A stretch of DNA of 64,000 bases from Ottelia alismoides (GCA_037367405.1 JAZKJV010010626.1:124001-188000); one strand, 5' to 3'; shown: positions 38,339 through 50,418, counted from the first letter of the stretch. The notes: generated by a model not told the origin, from the letters alone. Program-made: numbers and translations.

Positions 38339-38700
38339 ATACTTAGGGTGTACTTTACCCTAAGTATAGGGGGGTGTCAGACGTTTGATTATTCTGTTGA
38401 TTCTTTTTACCTCTGTTGTGCTGCCTATACTTAGGGATATTTTACCCTAAGTATAGGGGAGGTAGACTCTGTATATTCATCTCCTCGGTTTTCTCCTTGT
38501 GTACAGTCTGCTATACTTAGGATTACTTGATCCTAAGTATAGGGGGATCACCGACTTCTATTGATTTCATTCTTTTATTCGTCGTTGTAGTATACTATTC
38601 TTTTCACTTTTCTATACGTAGCACGAGTTATGTCTTTGTTTTCAGCTCTTTGATCACTATGAGGACATAGTTCGAGCTAAGTATAGGGGGGTGCCGTATA
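38339..38700 (+). repeat. Hairpin array repeating the polypurine tract
   Basis: Three perfect hairpins each end in a purine run: arms 38339-38349/38357-38367, 38425-38436/38445-38456 and 38511-38523/38530-38542. Each right arm reads CCTAAGTATAG followed by GGGG. A fourth half-unit AGCTAAGTATAGGGGGG is at about 38675. The stem bases next to the loop change together (GGGT/ACCC, GGG/CCC, GGAT/ATCC). The words match the real purine tract AAAGTATAGGGGAA at 40205-40218. Confidence 0.85.
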
Positions 38701-40204
38701 TATTGTATATATACTTTAGCCATAACTCGTACTTTCATATTATTTTTAATATGGCTAAAACACTGTGTAAATACTAAAAAAAACTTTAAAAAAATTAATT
38801 TTTTTTAAAAAAAACTCTGTATATACTTGTATAAATTACTCAATTTGTAAATTCTTGCATCTCATTCTTGTAAAATAATTAACTCACTCTTGTGTAAATA
38901 TGTATATATCTTCTCTCACCCTTATTAAAAAAAAACTTTTTGTATATGCATCATTTTTCAAAAATCCATAAGAATTTAAAAATCTTGAAAATTGTTTCAC
39001 AAAAAGTTTTGTTTTCTTTTGCATGTACATATTTTCTTGCATTTGCATGAGCATTTTTCAGGATGATTTTGACTATTAAAATAAGTCTGGAATAAATTTG
39101 AAGAATGGAGCTTAGTTGGACCTTAATCCACTTAATTTCAGAGGAACCTTATAAGATTTGGAGTTAAGACTTTTCAGGTCCTAGACTTAATTCTTTGAGT
39201 CCATAAGACTATGTTCACATGTCATCTTGATGAGTCTAAGTAGAACATTTAACAACACACACATGATTCTTTCAGACCGTGGCTTACCTTGGACACTGCA
39301 CTTTACACGTAGCTCTTCATGGATGAGGTAGTGAGGGAGCAGAATCTTTTGGCTTGGGGTAGCATACGAGGGTAGTACATCTAGGCGGAACCTCTCGTCC
39401 TCCTCTACGGAGGGAAGTGCGTCTCAACCTAGTCTGGTGATGTTGAGGTCTAAAGACAGGAGCTGTGGGGTTGCAATAATGCTTCAAAAGAGGGATAGTC
39501 TACTGGCTCAAGAGGAAAAACTCCTTATGTACATGCTGCACCTTGTATATATTGTCAAAAAAAAAGAGAGAGAGAGAAAAATGCAAAATCTCCAAAAGTG
39601 GACATGCTTGAAAGAAAAAATAAAAATGCCTGTAAAAAAAAAGAATAAGAGCTTCAAAGTCATATATTTATGAGCTTGCAGCGGGTGACATGGCTACACT
39701 GGTCATGCATCCAAGGATATGTAACTACACTGGTTACCGTCCATTCTCTTCTTCATCCCCTCTTCTTGAGCTGGTTGTACTTGAACTTAGAAGGGAATAT
39801 CTCCGCTCCTCGAGGAAAGAGTTGCCATACCGGGTTATTGAGTTACCTTGTTGAGAGAGGCTGAATCTTTGCTACTTTTGAGATGAAGAGCTAAATTTCA
39901 CTTACACGTACAAGTAAGAATTCATAGTCAAAAGAGTTTGTGTCTGTAGACTTGTTCTGATCTGACTGTTGAGGAGACCTGAATAGGAGTCTTATGGAAC
40001 TTAGAGGCTGTTAGGTTTTAATTCCATGTCCCATTAAGGTTCCGACACATTAATAATCCAAAGGTCCGACAGAGCTCCAGACTACATTTTTATGAAAGAT
40101 AAGTTTGAAAGTCAACATTGTTCTAACTTCTTTCCTTTTTCTTTTCTTTATTTTTATTTTCACTTATTTTCCAAATAAGTGTTTGCTAAGGGACTAGCAA
40201 AGGT
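38701..40204. other. Non-coding interior of Gypsy element A
   Basis: No protease, reverse transcriptase or integrase motif can be read in any frame over 1.5 kb. Short frames at 39437-39864 have no domain. A poly(A)/GA-rich patch sits at about 39557-39640. Confidence 0.6.
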
Positions 40205-40218
40205 AAAGTATAGGGGAA
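40205..40218 (+). promoter_or_regulatory. Polypurine tract of Gypsy A
   Basis: AAAGTATAGGGGAA directly precedes the 3' LTR. Confidence 0.85.
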
Positions 40219-43200
40219 TGATGAATCCACGATTCATCGCCTTTATTCTTTTATTTTAGCATCGTTTCCTTAGTCAAATACCTGTAAATACCCATTAATT
40301 CCATAAAATTACCATTTCACATGCATTTGTTAATTATGCATATTTTAACACCTTTTGTATATAAATAAAAGAATAAAGAAGAAAAGAAAAAGAAAAGGAA
40401 GTATTTATGCAATAAATACAGACTGACCCAAACCCCGAGAGAAGGTCAAGACTTGACCTGATCGACCAGGAATAAAGTAGGGGAAATCCAAAAATAACTT
40501 GTACATAGTTTTCATATATATTTGTATAAAACTTACATTAATTTATTTGTATATAATTTGACCTCAAATCACTTATTTTTGTAAATAAAAGTTGTGAATA
40601 AAATTGTGTTGTAAATAATAAAAATATTTGTAAAATAAAAAAATTGTATATATTGTAAATAATTACACCCAGAGAAAGCCGTAATGCGATAATTGAAACA
40701 TCAATTCCGGCTCCATACGAGCTCAAATCGAACCAAACTCACTTCCATAATACTATAAATTAAATTATCTTTCAAATGGCTGTGGTTCGTATTTTTTGGA
40801 GTTACGGTTAAAAAGTCGGTTTTCTGGGGTGTATTGTGCAATTTACCCATATATTTATTGTATATATTTTATATTTTATTTATTTTATATAATGTATATA
40901 TTATAAATATTTTTTTCAATAAAAATAAAAATTAGAAAAAAAATAATAAAAAAAATCTTGTAAAAAAATTATTTCCTTATTTGGACCTATGTACATTATA
41001 TCTTATGTATATAATATATGTATGCCACTAACTTCCATTTATAAAATCCACCAAAAATATTTAATTACTTAACATTAATTAATTATTTTAAATTAATTCC
41101 GAATTATTTATTTAATTATTTGATTTTAATTGATTGATTTGATTTTATAACATGCCTTATATATATGATTTGATTGCATGCCCTTAATGGCCACCATTAA
41201 GGTGGCCAATTAATTTCTAATTAATTTATTAATTTATTTAATTTATTAATTTCGAATTTCGTATTTATTTATTTATTTATTTAATTAATTTAATTAATTA
41301 TTTTAATTCACACAATCAACACCTTCCATTTTTGTAAATATCTCCATTTCTGACCTTCGTCTTCTTTTTAATGGGCTCCTCCTCCCTCATTTCTTCTTTG
41401 ATCAATCTTTGGCGGAGAGGAGCCCAGTTTCCGAGAGGTTTCTTGTTGAAGAGGGTCCTAGCCTCCGATCCAGTCGGTGACAGCGGCGTGAGCTTCGTTG
41501 AGGCCATCATGGCTTGTCCGATCCCCGAGGTGAGATCCACTTTTACTTGTCATTTTTCCTAGGTAAATCGTAGGCTTAGATTCTAGCGTAGAATTAGTTA
41601 ATCTTTAGAATTTAGATTACAAAAATTTTCACCGCACTTTGATCCGCCTCCGACACCGATCTACCATCTCATCTCATGATCCCCGCATTTCTTTTTCTAC
41701 CTCGCACGATCTTCCACCTCCGATCACGCACGGTGACCGGAGCCTTCGGATCTCCCTGCCACTTCGTCAAGATCCACAATCATTCATGTACTCATTTTTT
41801 GTTTATAAATAAAAAAATTGTATCTTGTTTTCTAACCTTAGTTTTTGCAGGATACAATAAAAATTTTATTTATCCTTTATCTCTCTAACTTCTGTTTTGC
41901 AGGTATAATAAAAACAAAATAATTTTTTTTCTTTTCTAACATTTGTTTTGCAGGAATAAAGGAAAATAAAAAAAAAACATTTTTTTGTTTGTCCTCTAAC
42001 TCTAACATCTATTTTGCAGGATTAAAAAAATACAAAAAAATTATAGAAAAATAAAAAAAATACATTTTTTTACTAACGTTTTCTGCAGGTCACAAAACAA
42101 TAAAAATAAAAAAATAAAAAAAACTCAGCAGCGGGTCATCACCCCCGCTGCCACCACAATCACAGGAGGCGCCGGCGCCGCGACGCCCCACGCCACCCGC
42201 GCCCACCGGCGCCGCCCAGCGGCCCCCCTCAGCCTCCCTCCAGCCGCGGGACCCTCTTGCTCCCGTATCCCACGCCGCCCGCGCCCACCGGCGCCGCCCA
42301 GCGGCCCCCCTCAGCCTCCCTCCAGCTGCGGGACCCTCTTGCTCCCGTATCCAACCGCCGCCCGCGCCCCGTGCTCCAGAGGCGGCGGCGGCGACCTGCC
42401 CCTGCCGACCCCACCGCCCAACCGCTTGTGCGCGGGCCTCTAACCCCTGAAGCACCCTCCTGCGTCATCAGCCGACGACCGTTCCAGGCGCGGTCGCGCG
42501 CCGCCACGTCCACCATCTCCAGCGCGCGCGGCGCGCCACCACGTTCCAGCAAACGCGGCCCCAGTTCAGCCCCGCGCGAACCCCCGTTCCCGCGCGGCAC
42601 CGCCCGCGGCTCCAGCCCTCTCGCCGCTGCTGCGGCGTCCTCCGCGGCCCGCGTGGCCGATCTCTGCCGTGCGCGACCCGTGCGCTCCCGATCTGAAGGG
42701 GGCGGCGGCGGTTGTGACTCCTGTGCATCTTTTGTTGGAAACGAAGGCTAAGGATGCCCTAAGGATCCTTTTCAAATAAAATATTGGGCCAATTACAACA
42801 AGGTTCCTGGGAATTTTCATAAGTGCAGCCTTGTTCCTTATTGGGTAAATTGCAGTTTCGTCCCCCTTTTTATTTCTTTTTATATTTCAGTGCATAAACT
42901 TGAATAATTGCATGTCAGCCCCTGCAATTCAGACTTGTATTAGCTTGCTCTCTGTTTGAATGGAATAAATACTTCTATGTATGCAAAAATTCTGAGAAAA
43001 TTCACGTACGTTCCTCGTTCCTTCTGTGGTCTTAATCATTGTCTAAAGTTTTCATCAACTTTTTATTGTCATTTGATACATTTAGAAAATCAAAAACCTT
43101 GACTTTTTGCTTGCCTATATTTTGAAAATTCATAAAAAATATAAAAATTGCCTAAAAATTCCACAAAAATTCCTATAGCTGTGTTTTGACTTGTTTTAAT

Positions 43201-43899
43201 TTCTTTCCAGTTTTTGTGCTTTTTCCATATATAAAAATAAAAAAAATTGTGAAATACGAAAAATCTTAAAAAAATTGTAGAAAATTCTAGAAAAATCCAA
43301 AAATAGTGATTTCAGTTTCTTTTCGTAGATATTGTTTTCTAGTTTCATTTAAAAATAATCTCCAGGATTTTTGAGTGTTTAAGAAACTTTTAAATTGAAA
43401 AATACTCCTGGTTGTGAATAGTCTCGTTGTTTTGTATTCTCTCATTTTTATAAAAATCCAAAAACATCAGAAAATTGCGAAAAAATTACCAAAAACATTT
43501 TAAAATATCTAAAACACAAAAACATTTTCAATGGACTTTTCTGTATATTTTTGACCATTTTGAAAAATACAAAAAGATTGCGTGTGCTTTTATCCCTTGT
43601 GAATATTGTGCTTGTTTTAAAAATACAAAAAAAAATATAAAATTCAAAAACCACTAAAAAATTAGCATTTCTGAAAATTGACTATTTAGTTTTTAAATCG
43701 TGCTCCTTGTTTTCGACCCTGGTCGCTATACCAGGTAAAAAGAATAGCGAAAGACCGCTTACACATTGTCTTCATCGATTTATCTTTTTCTTAAGTGGTT
43801 TAAATTTATTTTTCTCGATGACCGAATTGTGCGGTTGAGGACAACGACACTTTGATATTATTTACACCTCTCTCGACCGCGACGGATTTTGTGTCATCA
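40219..43899 (+). repeat. 3' LTR of Gypsy element A
   Basis: Aligns with 31229-34923 throughout with only scattered single-base and homopolymer changes, plus a deletion of about 20 bp near 40482 (GGGGAAATCC versus the longer sequence in the 5' LTR). The near-identity indicates a recent insertion. Confidence 0.92.
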
Positions 43900-43904
43900 C
43901 TCAC

Positions 43905-44291
43905 TAACAACATACATTAACAATATACCATTATACAATACAACGTCCCAAAGTATACACACTTCACATACACTTATTCACTTATAGTCTCTAACTATAC
44001 ACCACTCAAGCTCTCTATATTTTCCTCTCCAATATACTTGGTGGCTCTCTAACTCTCTTGGTTCTTCTCTTGGTTGATTATATTCCAACCTCAAGGGCCC
44101 TATTTATAGAGGCCAATGGAGTATACTAGAATAAGTGATAACTTCTTAAAGAAGCCAGCTTTGGAGGTGGCTTCTCAAGAAAGCCAACAATAGCTTCTCA
44201 AAGAAGCCAACTTAGAATGACTTCTCAAAGAAGCCAACAAAAGGATTTCTCTAGAAGCTTGATCAATTAGAGGACATGTTGATTTTTAACA
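43905..44291 (-). repeat. Copia C 3' LTR, main piece
   Basis: Matches 46330-46690 and ends TTGATTTTTAACA. It contains a TATA-like CTATTTATAGAG and several copies of CTTCTCAAAGAAGCC; it has one such copy more than the 5' LTR. The purine tract GAGGGGGAA (minus) follows at 44292-44300. Confidence 0.85.
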
Positions 44292-44299
44292 TTCCCCCT

Positions 44300-44800
44300 C
44301 GATATCAACTTTTCTTATGCATGCTAGGTCAAATCCAAAGCTTGCTTCTACCATTGATTCTTCTCATCTTTGAATCTTCTGCATTGGCTAGTATAAATCT
44401 CTCGATCACGTTCTTTATGAAGAAAAATATTGTTCAATTTCATTTCTTGCAGCCTCCTTGGTTTACTAGTTATTGAGACTAGCGTAGGACTTAATGCACT
44501 CATCTTCACAACTGGATTGAATATTTCATCATGGTCCTCGCTATATTGTTTAGAGAATTCTTGAGCTTCATAACTTTTGGTAGATCCATCTGGATGTGTC
44601 TTCAATTTGTTAGCACACCTGTAAGATATCGAATTTACGTCACCTGCCTTAAGAGAAAGATCCCATGTTTAATTCTCCTGCAATGCCTCGATTTCTTCTT
44701 CCCATTGCATTACTCCATTTTGTTGGGTTCCTGCAACCCATCATCTTCAATATCTATAGTATCAACATACCTGGGATTTGGTTTGCGTAGTTCGGTAGAC
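44300..44800 (-). pseudogene. Copia C reverse-transcriptase remnant
   Basis: On the minus strand KTHPDGSTKSYEAQEFSKQY and EDHDEIFNPVVKMSAL followed by LNNIFLHKERDREIY correspond to the fingers region of a Copia reverse transcriptase. The following palm, RNase H and all of integrase are missing, the fragment lying directly against the purine tract. Confidence 0.75.
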
Positions 44801-45229
44801 CCTAAAAGTGACGTACTTGAATCTTCATTGATCTTATTCTGAATAGGTTGATACTCTTCTATATTTACTTCATGAATTCCATTTTCTTCGGTGGCTAATT
44901 ATCTTCCAACAACCTTAAGCACCTTTCATCTTTTTCTTTAGGGTCATCTTCTGTGTGTTGAAGTTGTCCTTCATTTTCTTCTAACTGATTTTCCAAAGTC
45001 CTTGTATTTGGAAGTTCAACCTCCTAAGTTGACCACCAAGAGGATGCTTCGTCGAAAATCAATTCATCTTCTTGCTTGATCGCCAAAGAAGCCTCCCTGT
45101 CCCAATCATGTTCTGTTGAATCCTCATACAACATGAATGTTGTATATGCCTCATCATCCCAATCTTCTTCACCAAGTTCTTCTATGTAATAGTTTGACAC
45201 TACAACATTACTATGTATCGTCTTTTTCT

Positions 45230-46060
45230 TGATCTACAATCTCGCGTAAAATGCCCCTTTCGTCTGTAATTGAAGCATTCTCCATTTTTCTTTTTCTACT
45301 AACAATCATTTGGCCTTTGTGATCGGCCATATGAAGCTCCCTTGTCTTGAAGCTCCTCTGAGAATGTTGCTTCCACTGAGGAGCTGAGTCTTTCTGATGC
45401 AGCTCCTTCAGTTTCCCTCCTTATGTGCACTAAACAGTGTTTCTTCACCACCTTTTACAGACAGACTAGACTTTGATTAGCTAAAGTCTATTGATTTGCT
45501 AAGAGACTTTCAAATTCCAAGAGAGTTGGTTGTTTAGACCAACTAGATATGGCTGTTACGAGAGCGCCATATTCTGTTCGTAATCCATGATTGATGATCC
45601 TTCACATTTGTGACTCACTAATCTTTGATTCTGAATCTAATTGGGAGATTTCATGATATAGAGACGTACCTTGTTGAAATACTGATTGATTGTCATATCC
45701 CCTTGTTTGAGAGTCATCAGGTCGATCTCCAAGAATTGAAATCGAGCATTATTCTTATGTGAGAACTATAAAGCAAATGCATCCAATGCTTCCCTTGGTG
45801 TAGCGACTTTTCGGATATGCTCAATCAACTCCTCCTTGATCGTGGTCTTTAATACGAATATTGCCTTACCGATCTTAATCTTCCATTTCCTCAAGGAATC
45901 GGTATTCTCCTTTGGTGGTGTTATTGTATCATCTCCTCCAACAATCTTCTAGAGATCCTATCCTTTTTGATACATGTCCTTCAATAACTATAATTGTGCC
46001 CATTCAGCTTCTTGATCCCAAAATCAGAGTTGAAGGGATCCACCATAATTTTTGAGAAAC
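45230..46060 (-). pseudogene. Copia C gag remnant
   Basis: A UBN2-type gag can be read on the minus strand: LRKWKIKIGKAIFVLKTTIK, EELIEHIRKVATPREALDAF, a stop, then RFQFLEIDLMTLKQGDMTI and NQYFNKV. Downstream at about 45240-45310 is a zinc knuckle CFNYRRKGHFTRDC in which the second cysteine is Tyr. Stops and the lost cysteine make it inactive. Confidence 0.75.
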
Positions 46061-46276
46061 TATATTTTTCCTTCGCCCAACAAAGTTGGTCCTATACCTA
46101 TCCCTATTACAGTCCTTGACTACACACGGATAGATTTTCCCCTTACCAAACTCAAGACTTGACCGGACACACAAATAGAGACTCCCCTAATTTATTTAGA
46201 TATCTCTACTGCAACTGGATGGACTTGATTTTATACAATGAGGGGATTGCACCCTTACTAATTAGGACCCTAACAA

Positions 46277-46289
46277 GGCTTTAATACTA
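46277..46289 (-). promoter_or_regulatory. Mutated primer binding site of Copia C
   Basis: The minus strand reads TAGTATTAAAGCC next to the 5' LTR, the initiator-Met primer site TGGTATCAGAGCC with three transitions, as expected after long methylation. Confidence 0.7.
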
Positions 46290-46291
46290 AT

Positions 46292-46690
46292 TGTTGGAAT
46301 CCGATTACAAGAACAATATAATGACTCATAAAAATCATACATTAACAATACACCATTATACAATACAACACCCCAAAGTATACACCACTTCACATACACT
46401 CACTCACTTATACTCTCTAACTATACAACACTCATGCTCTCTATACTTTCCTCTCTAATATACTTTGTGGCTTTCTAACTCTCTTGGTTCTTCTCTTGGT
46501 TGATTACACTCCAGCCTCAAGGACCTTATTTATAGAGGCCAAAGGAGTACACTAGAACAAGTGATGGCTTCTTAAAGAAGCCAACTTTGGAGGTGGCTTC
46601 TCAAGAAAGCCAACAATAGCTTCTCAGAGAAGCCAACAAAAGGATTTCTCTAGAAGCTTGCTTAATTAGAGGAGATGTTGATTTTTAACA
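46292..46690 (-). repeat. 5' LTR of Copia C
   Basis: Bounded by TGTTGGAATCC and TTTTTAACA on the plus strand. Read on the minus strand, repeated GGCTTCTTTGAGAAG-like palindromes lie upstream of TCTATAAATAAG, the probable TATA box. Confidence 0.88.
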
Positions 46691-47049
46691 CCATCGACTC
46701 ATGATGGCCCTCCTCACCTTGCCACCATGTCACTAAAAAGATGATGGAAGAAGAAGATGGGAAACTTAAGGGCACAAACATTGTATAATATTTTTTTAAC
46801 CATATCTTAATTTAAACTAATCATGACCTGGTTCACTATGCGATCGAACTAAAGTAGTGGCGCTATTGCTGATGGCGGAATAACTTATGCACACGAATTG
46901 CTGCAAAATATCTAAGGGCATAACTGTGTTTATAGAAATTTAGAAGGGGGACAAGTGTAAAAATCTCACTTTTTACACTTACTAAGAAAAACACATGTGC
47001 TTCGTTGCGGGCATAAAATTATTTATCTACTTATTAGTGCAGATCTTTG
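46691..47049. other. Continuation of host DNA after Copia C
   Basis: No gene. Around 46910-46972 AGGGCATAACTGTG and GGGGGACAAGTGTAAAAATC resemble the ends of the Mutator-like element at 634-1884. Confidence 0.4.
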
Positions 47050-48620
47050 GTAATGATTTTTTAAGGAAAAAAGGATCGCCACCATATAGATGTGAGATCA
47101 AAAACTTCACCATTTATCACCTCAAACGATTACATGTCTAAATTAGGCCGGAACATATTACGAAGCATTTCCACATACCGGCCCTCAACCATCATTTTGG
47201 CATGTAACACCACATTCTCACCATACAAATGCTCATACCGGAATATCGCACAGTTTTTGGTCATTCAAATTGCCCATATCATCACTATCTCTGACCTCCT
47301 CCTTTCAGTGCCTGTCCAACCATCTCCTATGCACTCCTGAAAATCCGCAACCCTATCAAATAGCCGCACAGGTTCCCCCACGATATCCAAGCCTCAAGTG
47401 AGCACTTACACTTGAAGAACAAATGCTCTGCATCCTCGACCCCTCCCAATATCTCCAACAAACAGGATCCGCAACTATCACAAACCATGCAAAATGTTCA
47501 CCATCAAGAGCCTTCCCCTCCTAAACATCTACATGAAAATATCTACAATAGTGGGGATTTTTCATTTCCAGATTTTGCAGTCACTCTCACATCTTCCGAA
47601 ATGTATGTCAATGTCCCCTTTAGTGCTTTATATGCCTTCCGTATGGAGAAGGTACCAACATGCCAAATCTAGCAGTCATGTCCCTCTGTGAGCCCGAAAA
47701 TACCTTCAAGGCCCTCAAGCATCAACCTCAAGTCATCCATCTGTTGGTTAGACAACTCTGAACTGAAAACGGGGGAGGAATGTGTGGTCATCCCACACAC
47801 CGGCTACAGTAAGCATCCTTGTCCACGACCACCACCATTAGCCTCGGAAAAAGGGTACCCAACGCACCACTCTTGCTCCAATCATCCCAGTAGAACTTGA
47901 ACTCCCTAATATCCCCTCGCACTAATCTCAAGAAAGGACTAACCTCATGCGCCACCCCACAAATTCCTCTCTGGAAGCACAACGGCTTCCCCCGAGCACC
48001 CGAGTGTCCGGGAAAGAGCAGCTGAGCCCATGATTTATTCTGATCTTCCTGCACACCAGGCTATCACAACAACGGATCCGACGTGGCATGTATTATGTTT
48101 CCGTTGGCCACCGAGGATCCGGGCTGTTACAATGCACCCCAAGACCTCCATCCTACACCAAACAAGTGACGGTTTTCCAGGCGACAAGGGAGAAGCCATT
48201 CTTCTCACCAGAGGAGAACCAAAAAATCTCCTCGTGATACCCTCGAGCCTCCTTTGCACCCCCATTGGCATCAATCTGGACAAGAGAAAGAAAATCGAGA
48301 TTGTCAATAGGACCGACTTCACAAGCACCATTCTACCCCCCGACAAACAAACCGATTTCCGATCTGCCAATTTTTGCTCCAATTTATCGATTACCGATAG
48401 CCAATCCATTACCGATAGCCAATCTATGACCTTCATCTTACCCACCAAAGAGGAATGCTCAAATATCGCATCGTTAATTGGCCACGCAGAGATCGTAGCC
48501 AACTCTCAGATCTCCTCACCTCCTCCTCATCCAGCCCGCAAGTAATAAGTTCTGATTTGGCCCTGTTGATCAAGGCCAGACACCCTACTGAGATATCCCG
48601 AACCATATACATTCTCCTAT
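47050..48620 (-). pseudogene. Dead L1-type LINE (ORF2 C-terminal half)
   Basis: On the minus strand the 48035-48502 frame reads VIDKLEQKLADRKSVCLSGG and RMVLVKSVLLTISIFFLL, the segment following the reverse-transcriptase core in plant L1 ORF2. The 47788-48054 frame continues with FYWDDWSKSGALGTLFPRL. Near 47420-47480 DSCGSCL ... GGVEDAEHLFFKCKCSLEAW is a zf-RVT zinc-binding region. Numerous stops and shifts separate these parts. A short direct duplication (CGATAGCCAATC twice, about 48395-48425) interrupts one frame. No endonuclease, poly(A) tail or target duplication was found. Confidence 0.78.
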
Positions 48621-48890
48621 AGCTAACATCCCCTCATTCAGAGGACAAAATCGGTAATGAAATTTAAGCGTTTAAATAACATATCTCAATATTTTTATTG
48701 GAAGAATTAAAAAATTATATAAAAAATCTAAAATAATGGATTATATATATATATCAATGTACTAATTTTCATTACTTATATAGTGGAATTTGTTTCTCTT
48801 TTTTCAAGATATATGGGTTATTATTCACTGATTTTTGAACTTTTTAATGTTAAGTTGTTTGATTCTCAATAAGATTTTTTGAAAAATTTC
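48621..48890. other. Short intergenic stretch, nothing seen
   Basis: AT-rich sequence between the LINE remnant and the host fragment beside Copia B; no feature recognised. Confidence 0.4.
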
Positions 48891-48899
48891 CAACTAGTA

Positions 48900-48959
48900 T
48901 AGAACTAAGCCTCATCATTTATACGCATTCCCACTGCCTTAAGTACTACTGCAACAAAT
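48900..48959 (-). pseudogene. Unrecognised host gene fragment, left piece
   Basis: The minus strand reads FVAVVLKAVGMRINDEA and then a stop. It lies directly against Copia B, and continues the frame found at 55372-55545 on the other side of that element, after accounting for the CAAAT duplication and a small indel. Confidence 0.4.
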
Positions 48960-49881
48960 TGTTGTAAACAGGGCTATCAGTGCGCATAATAAACATTTAT
49001 TATGTAAATACAAATGAATTAATAGAGAAATAGAAACAATCAACAAAATGATAATCATACGTTTCCCATTCATTTCCATATTATGAAGTGCACAAGGGAA
49101 CCAATTATTAAATCGGGAACACAACATAGGGCGCGATCCAGGAAAGGCAAAGCAATAAACGAATAGCAGCAGAGAAATGAGAAAATAAATTAGATCAGAG
49201 ATCACCGAAGCGTTCATGAAATGGATTGTCCTTAGAGAAGATTTCGCCCCCACAATACCGGTGCGTAGGGTACTGGAGATCCGCTCCCAAGATACGACGG
49301 TTCACAGTCGTCGTCCGCGCACACCGATGAGATCGTCCTCGAAAGCACCTCCGAGAACTTGCAGCCGAGAAGAAACAGGGTCACATATGCGAGAGAGAGA
49401 GAGAGAGAACAAGAGTGACGGCGGGTTTTTCTTGCGAGTAAAGAAAACGGCGTCGGGTGAGCCGTTTGGATCAAGTTTGATTCCCAATGTGATCGAAATC
49501 AAATTAATCTGTCTGATTAATTTAATCGAACAATCAATTGAAACCCGCAACAAAAGTATCGAGATCCGAGATCCGAATTGATTCTCCCGAGCCGGAGCCG
49601 GAGCCGGAGACGGAGCGAAGCGCGCGCGTGTGTGGTCCTCTATTCCTCCTCTCTACTATTACTACAAGAGCTTGGGGTGTAGATTCATATATAAGTCCAC
49701 CAAAAGTTTAGATCTCTAAGGTATGGTACTAAACTTCAATCCAAACTCATCCATGTTTCAAATTTGGTTTTCCCAACTTTCCCTCCAAACCATTTGGTTT
49801 CTCAATTGAAACCAAATTTAATTCCAATTGTAATTACATAAGTTTTCCAATTAAAACCTAAATACAATTTTTAATACAACA
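48960..49881 (-). repeat. 3' LTR of Copia B
   Basis: Starts TGTTGTAAACAGGGC and ends TTAATACAACA on the plus strand; ATATATAAGTCCACC near 49690 holds a TATA-like word. A GA run is at 49388-49405. The block 49460-49559 has no counterpart in the other LTR. Confidence 0.88.
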
Positions 49882-50418
49882 ATCCTTTACGAATTCACCA
49901 ATTTGAAAAAGAGATTCAAAAGGATTTAAGAGACTTCTTCCGGCTACCCACACTTTGCTTTCAGTAAAGGTACCTTCCGGTTTGAACCTCTACCTGAGTT
50001 TACTACTTTCACTTTAACAGGAACGAAGTGAACTACGTTTTGAACTTCAGATCTTAGTGTTAAAGTATGCGGTAGAAACAACAAAGTGTTGTTATTAGTG
50101 CAATCTTCAGGATTGGTGCTCTTAAAGACCATGCACCCTTATCCTATTTCATGAGTGTGTTCATGAAAGACCCTCTTCCTTTAACTGTGACCCACGGTAA
50201 CACTCACATAGGTGGCGTTCTCCAAGGATGCACTGCTGACATCCTGCCTAAAGGCTTGAATCCATTCAGAGCTTACACTCTTCCTAAACTTGCAGCTTAA
50301 ACGGCACTCAGGCTTCCAGGGATAAGACACTCATGCTTACACATTAAGATTAGAGTGCCAACCAGTTCTCCAAACAGCTTGTTATTACCACATTGAACCT
50401 ACTTTGTGGGATCTCCAC

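Larger units (their letters stand above)
31229..43899 (+). mobile_element. Gypsy-type element A: 3.7-kb LTRs, gag-like ORF only
   Basis: A complete 12.7-kb element flanked by a perfect CTCAC duplication (31224-31228, 43900-43904). The LTRs are 3695 and 3681 bp and almost identical. The primer site matches tRNA-Asp, as in Athila-type Gypsy elements, and the purine tract precedes the 3' LTR. The 5.3-kb interior has one long ORF with a retrotransposon gag domain and no protease, reverse transcriptase or integrase. It fits the LARD concept (large non-autonomous derivative) but is unusual in keeping an intact gag-like frame. A related element B starts at 55563. Confidence 0.92.
31191..46690 (-). 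mobile_element. Decayed Copia element C split by a Gypsy insertion
   Basis: A minus-strand element. Its 5' LTR is 46292-46690. Its 3' LTR is in two pieces, 31191-31228 and 43905-44291, because the 12.7-kb Gypsy element A inserted into it with a CTCAC duplication. The 2.0-kb interior (44292-46291) keeps only gag and reverse-transcriptase remnants, so most of pol was deleted. The flanks CCACT and CCATC are at best an imperfect duplication. Many stops mark it as old. Confidence 0.85.
29266..46972. mobile_element. Possible Mutator-like element hosting the nested stack
   Basis: The left end GATTTTTACACGTGTGGTCC (about 29268) and the reversed right end GATTTTTACACTTGTCCCCC (about 46953-46972) are similar over about 50 bp and resemble the ends of the Mutator-like element at 634-1884 (TTTTTATCACTTGTGCCCCT, then AGTTATGCCC). 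Without the retroelements nested in it, the unit would be about 1.6 kb. No target duplication was found. This is an inference from weak similarity. Confidence 0.3.

Noticed and set aside
49216..49581. ORFs of 80-121 codons in the Copia B LTR
   Set aside because: Non-coding LTR sequence; both LTRs have differing frames and no domain.
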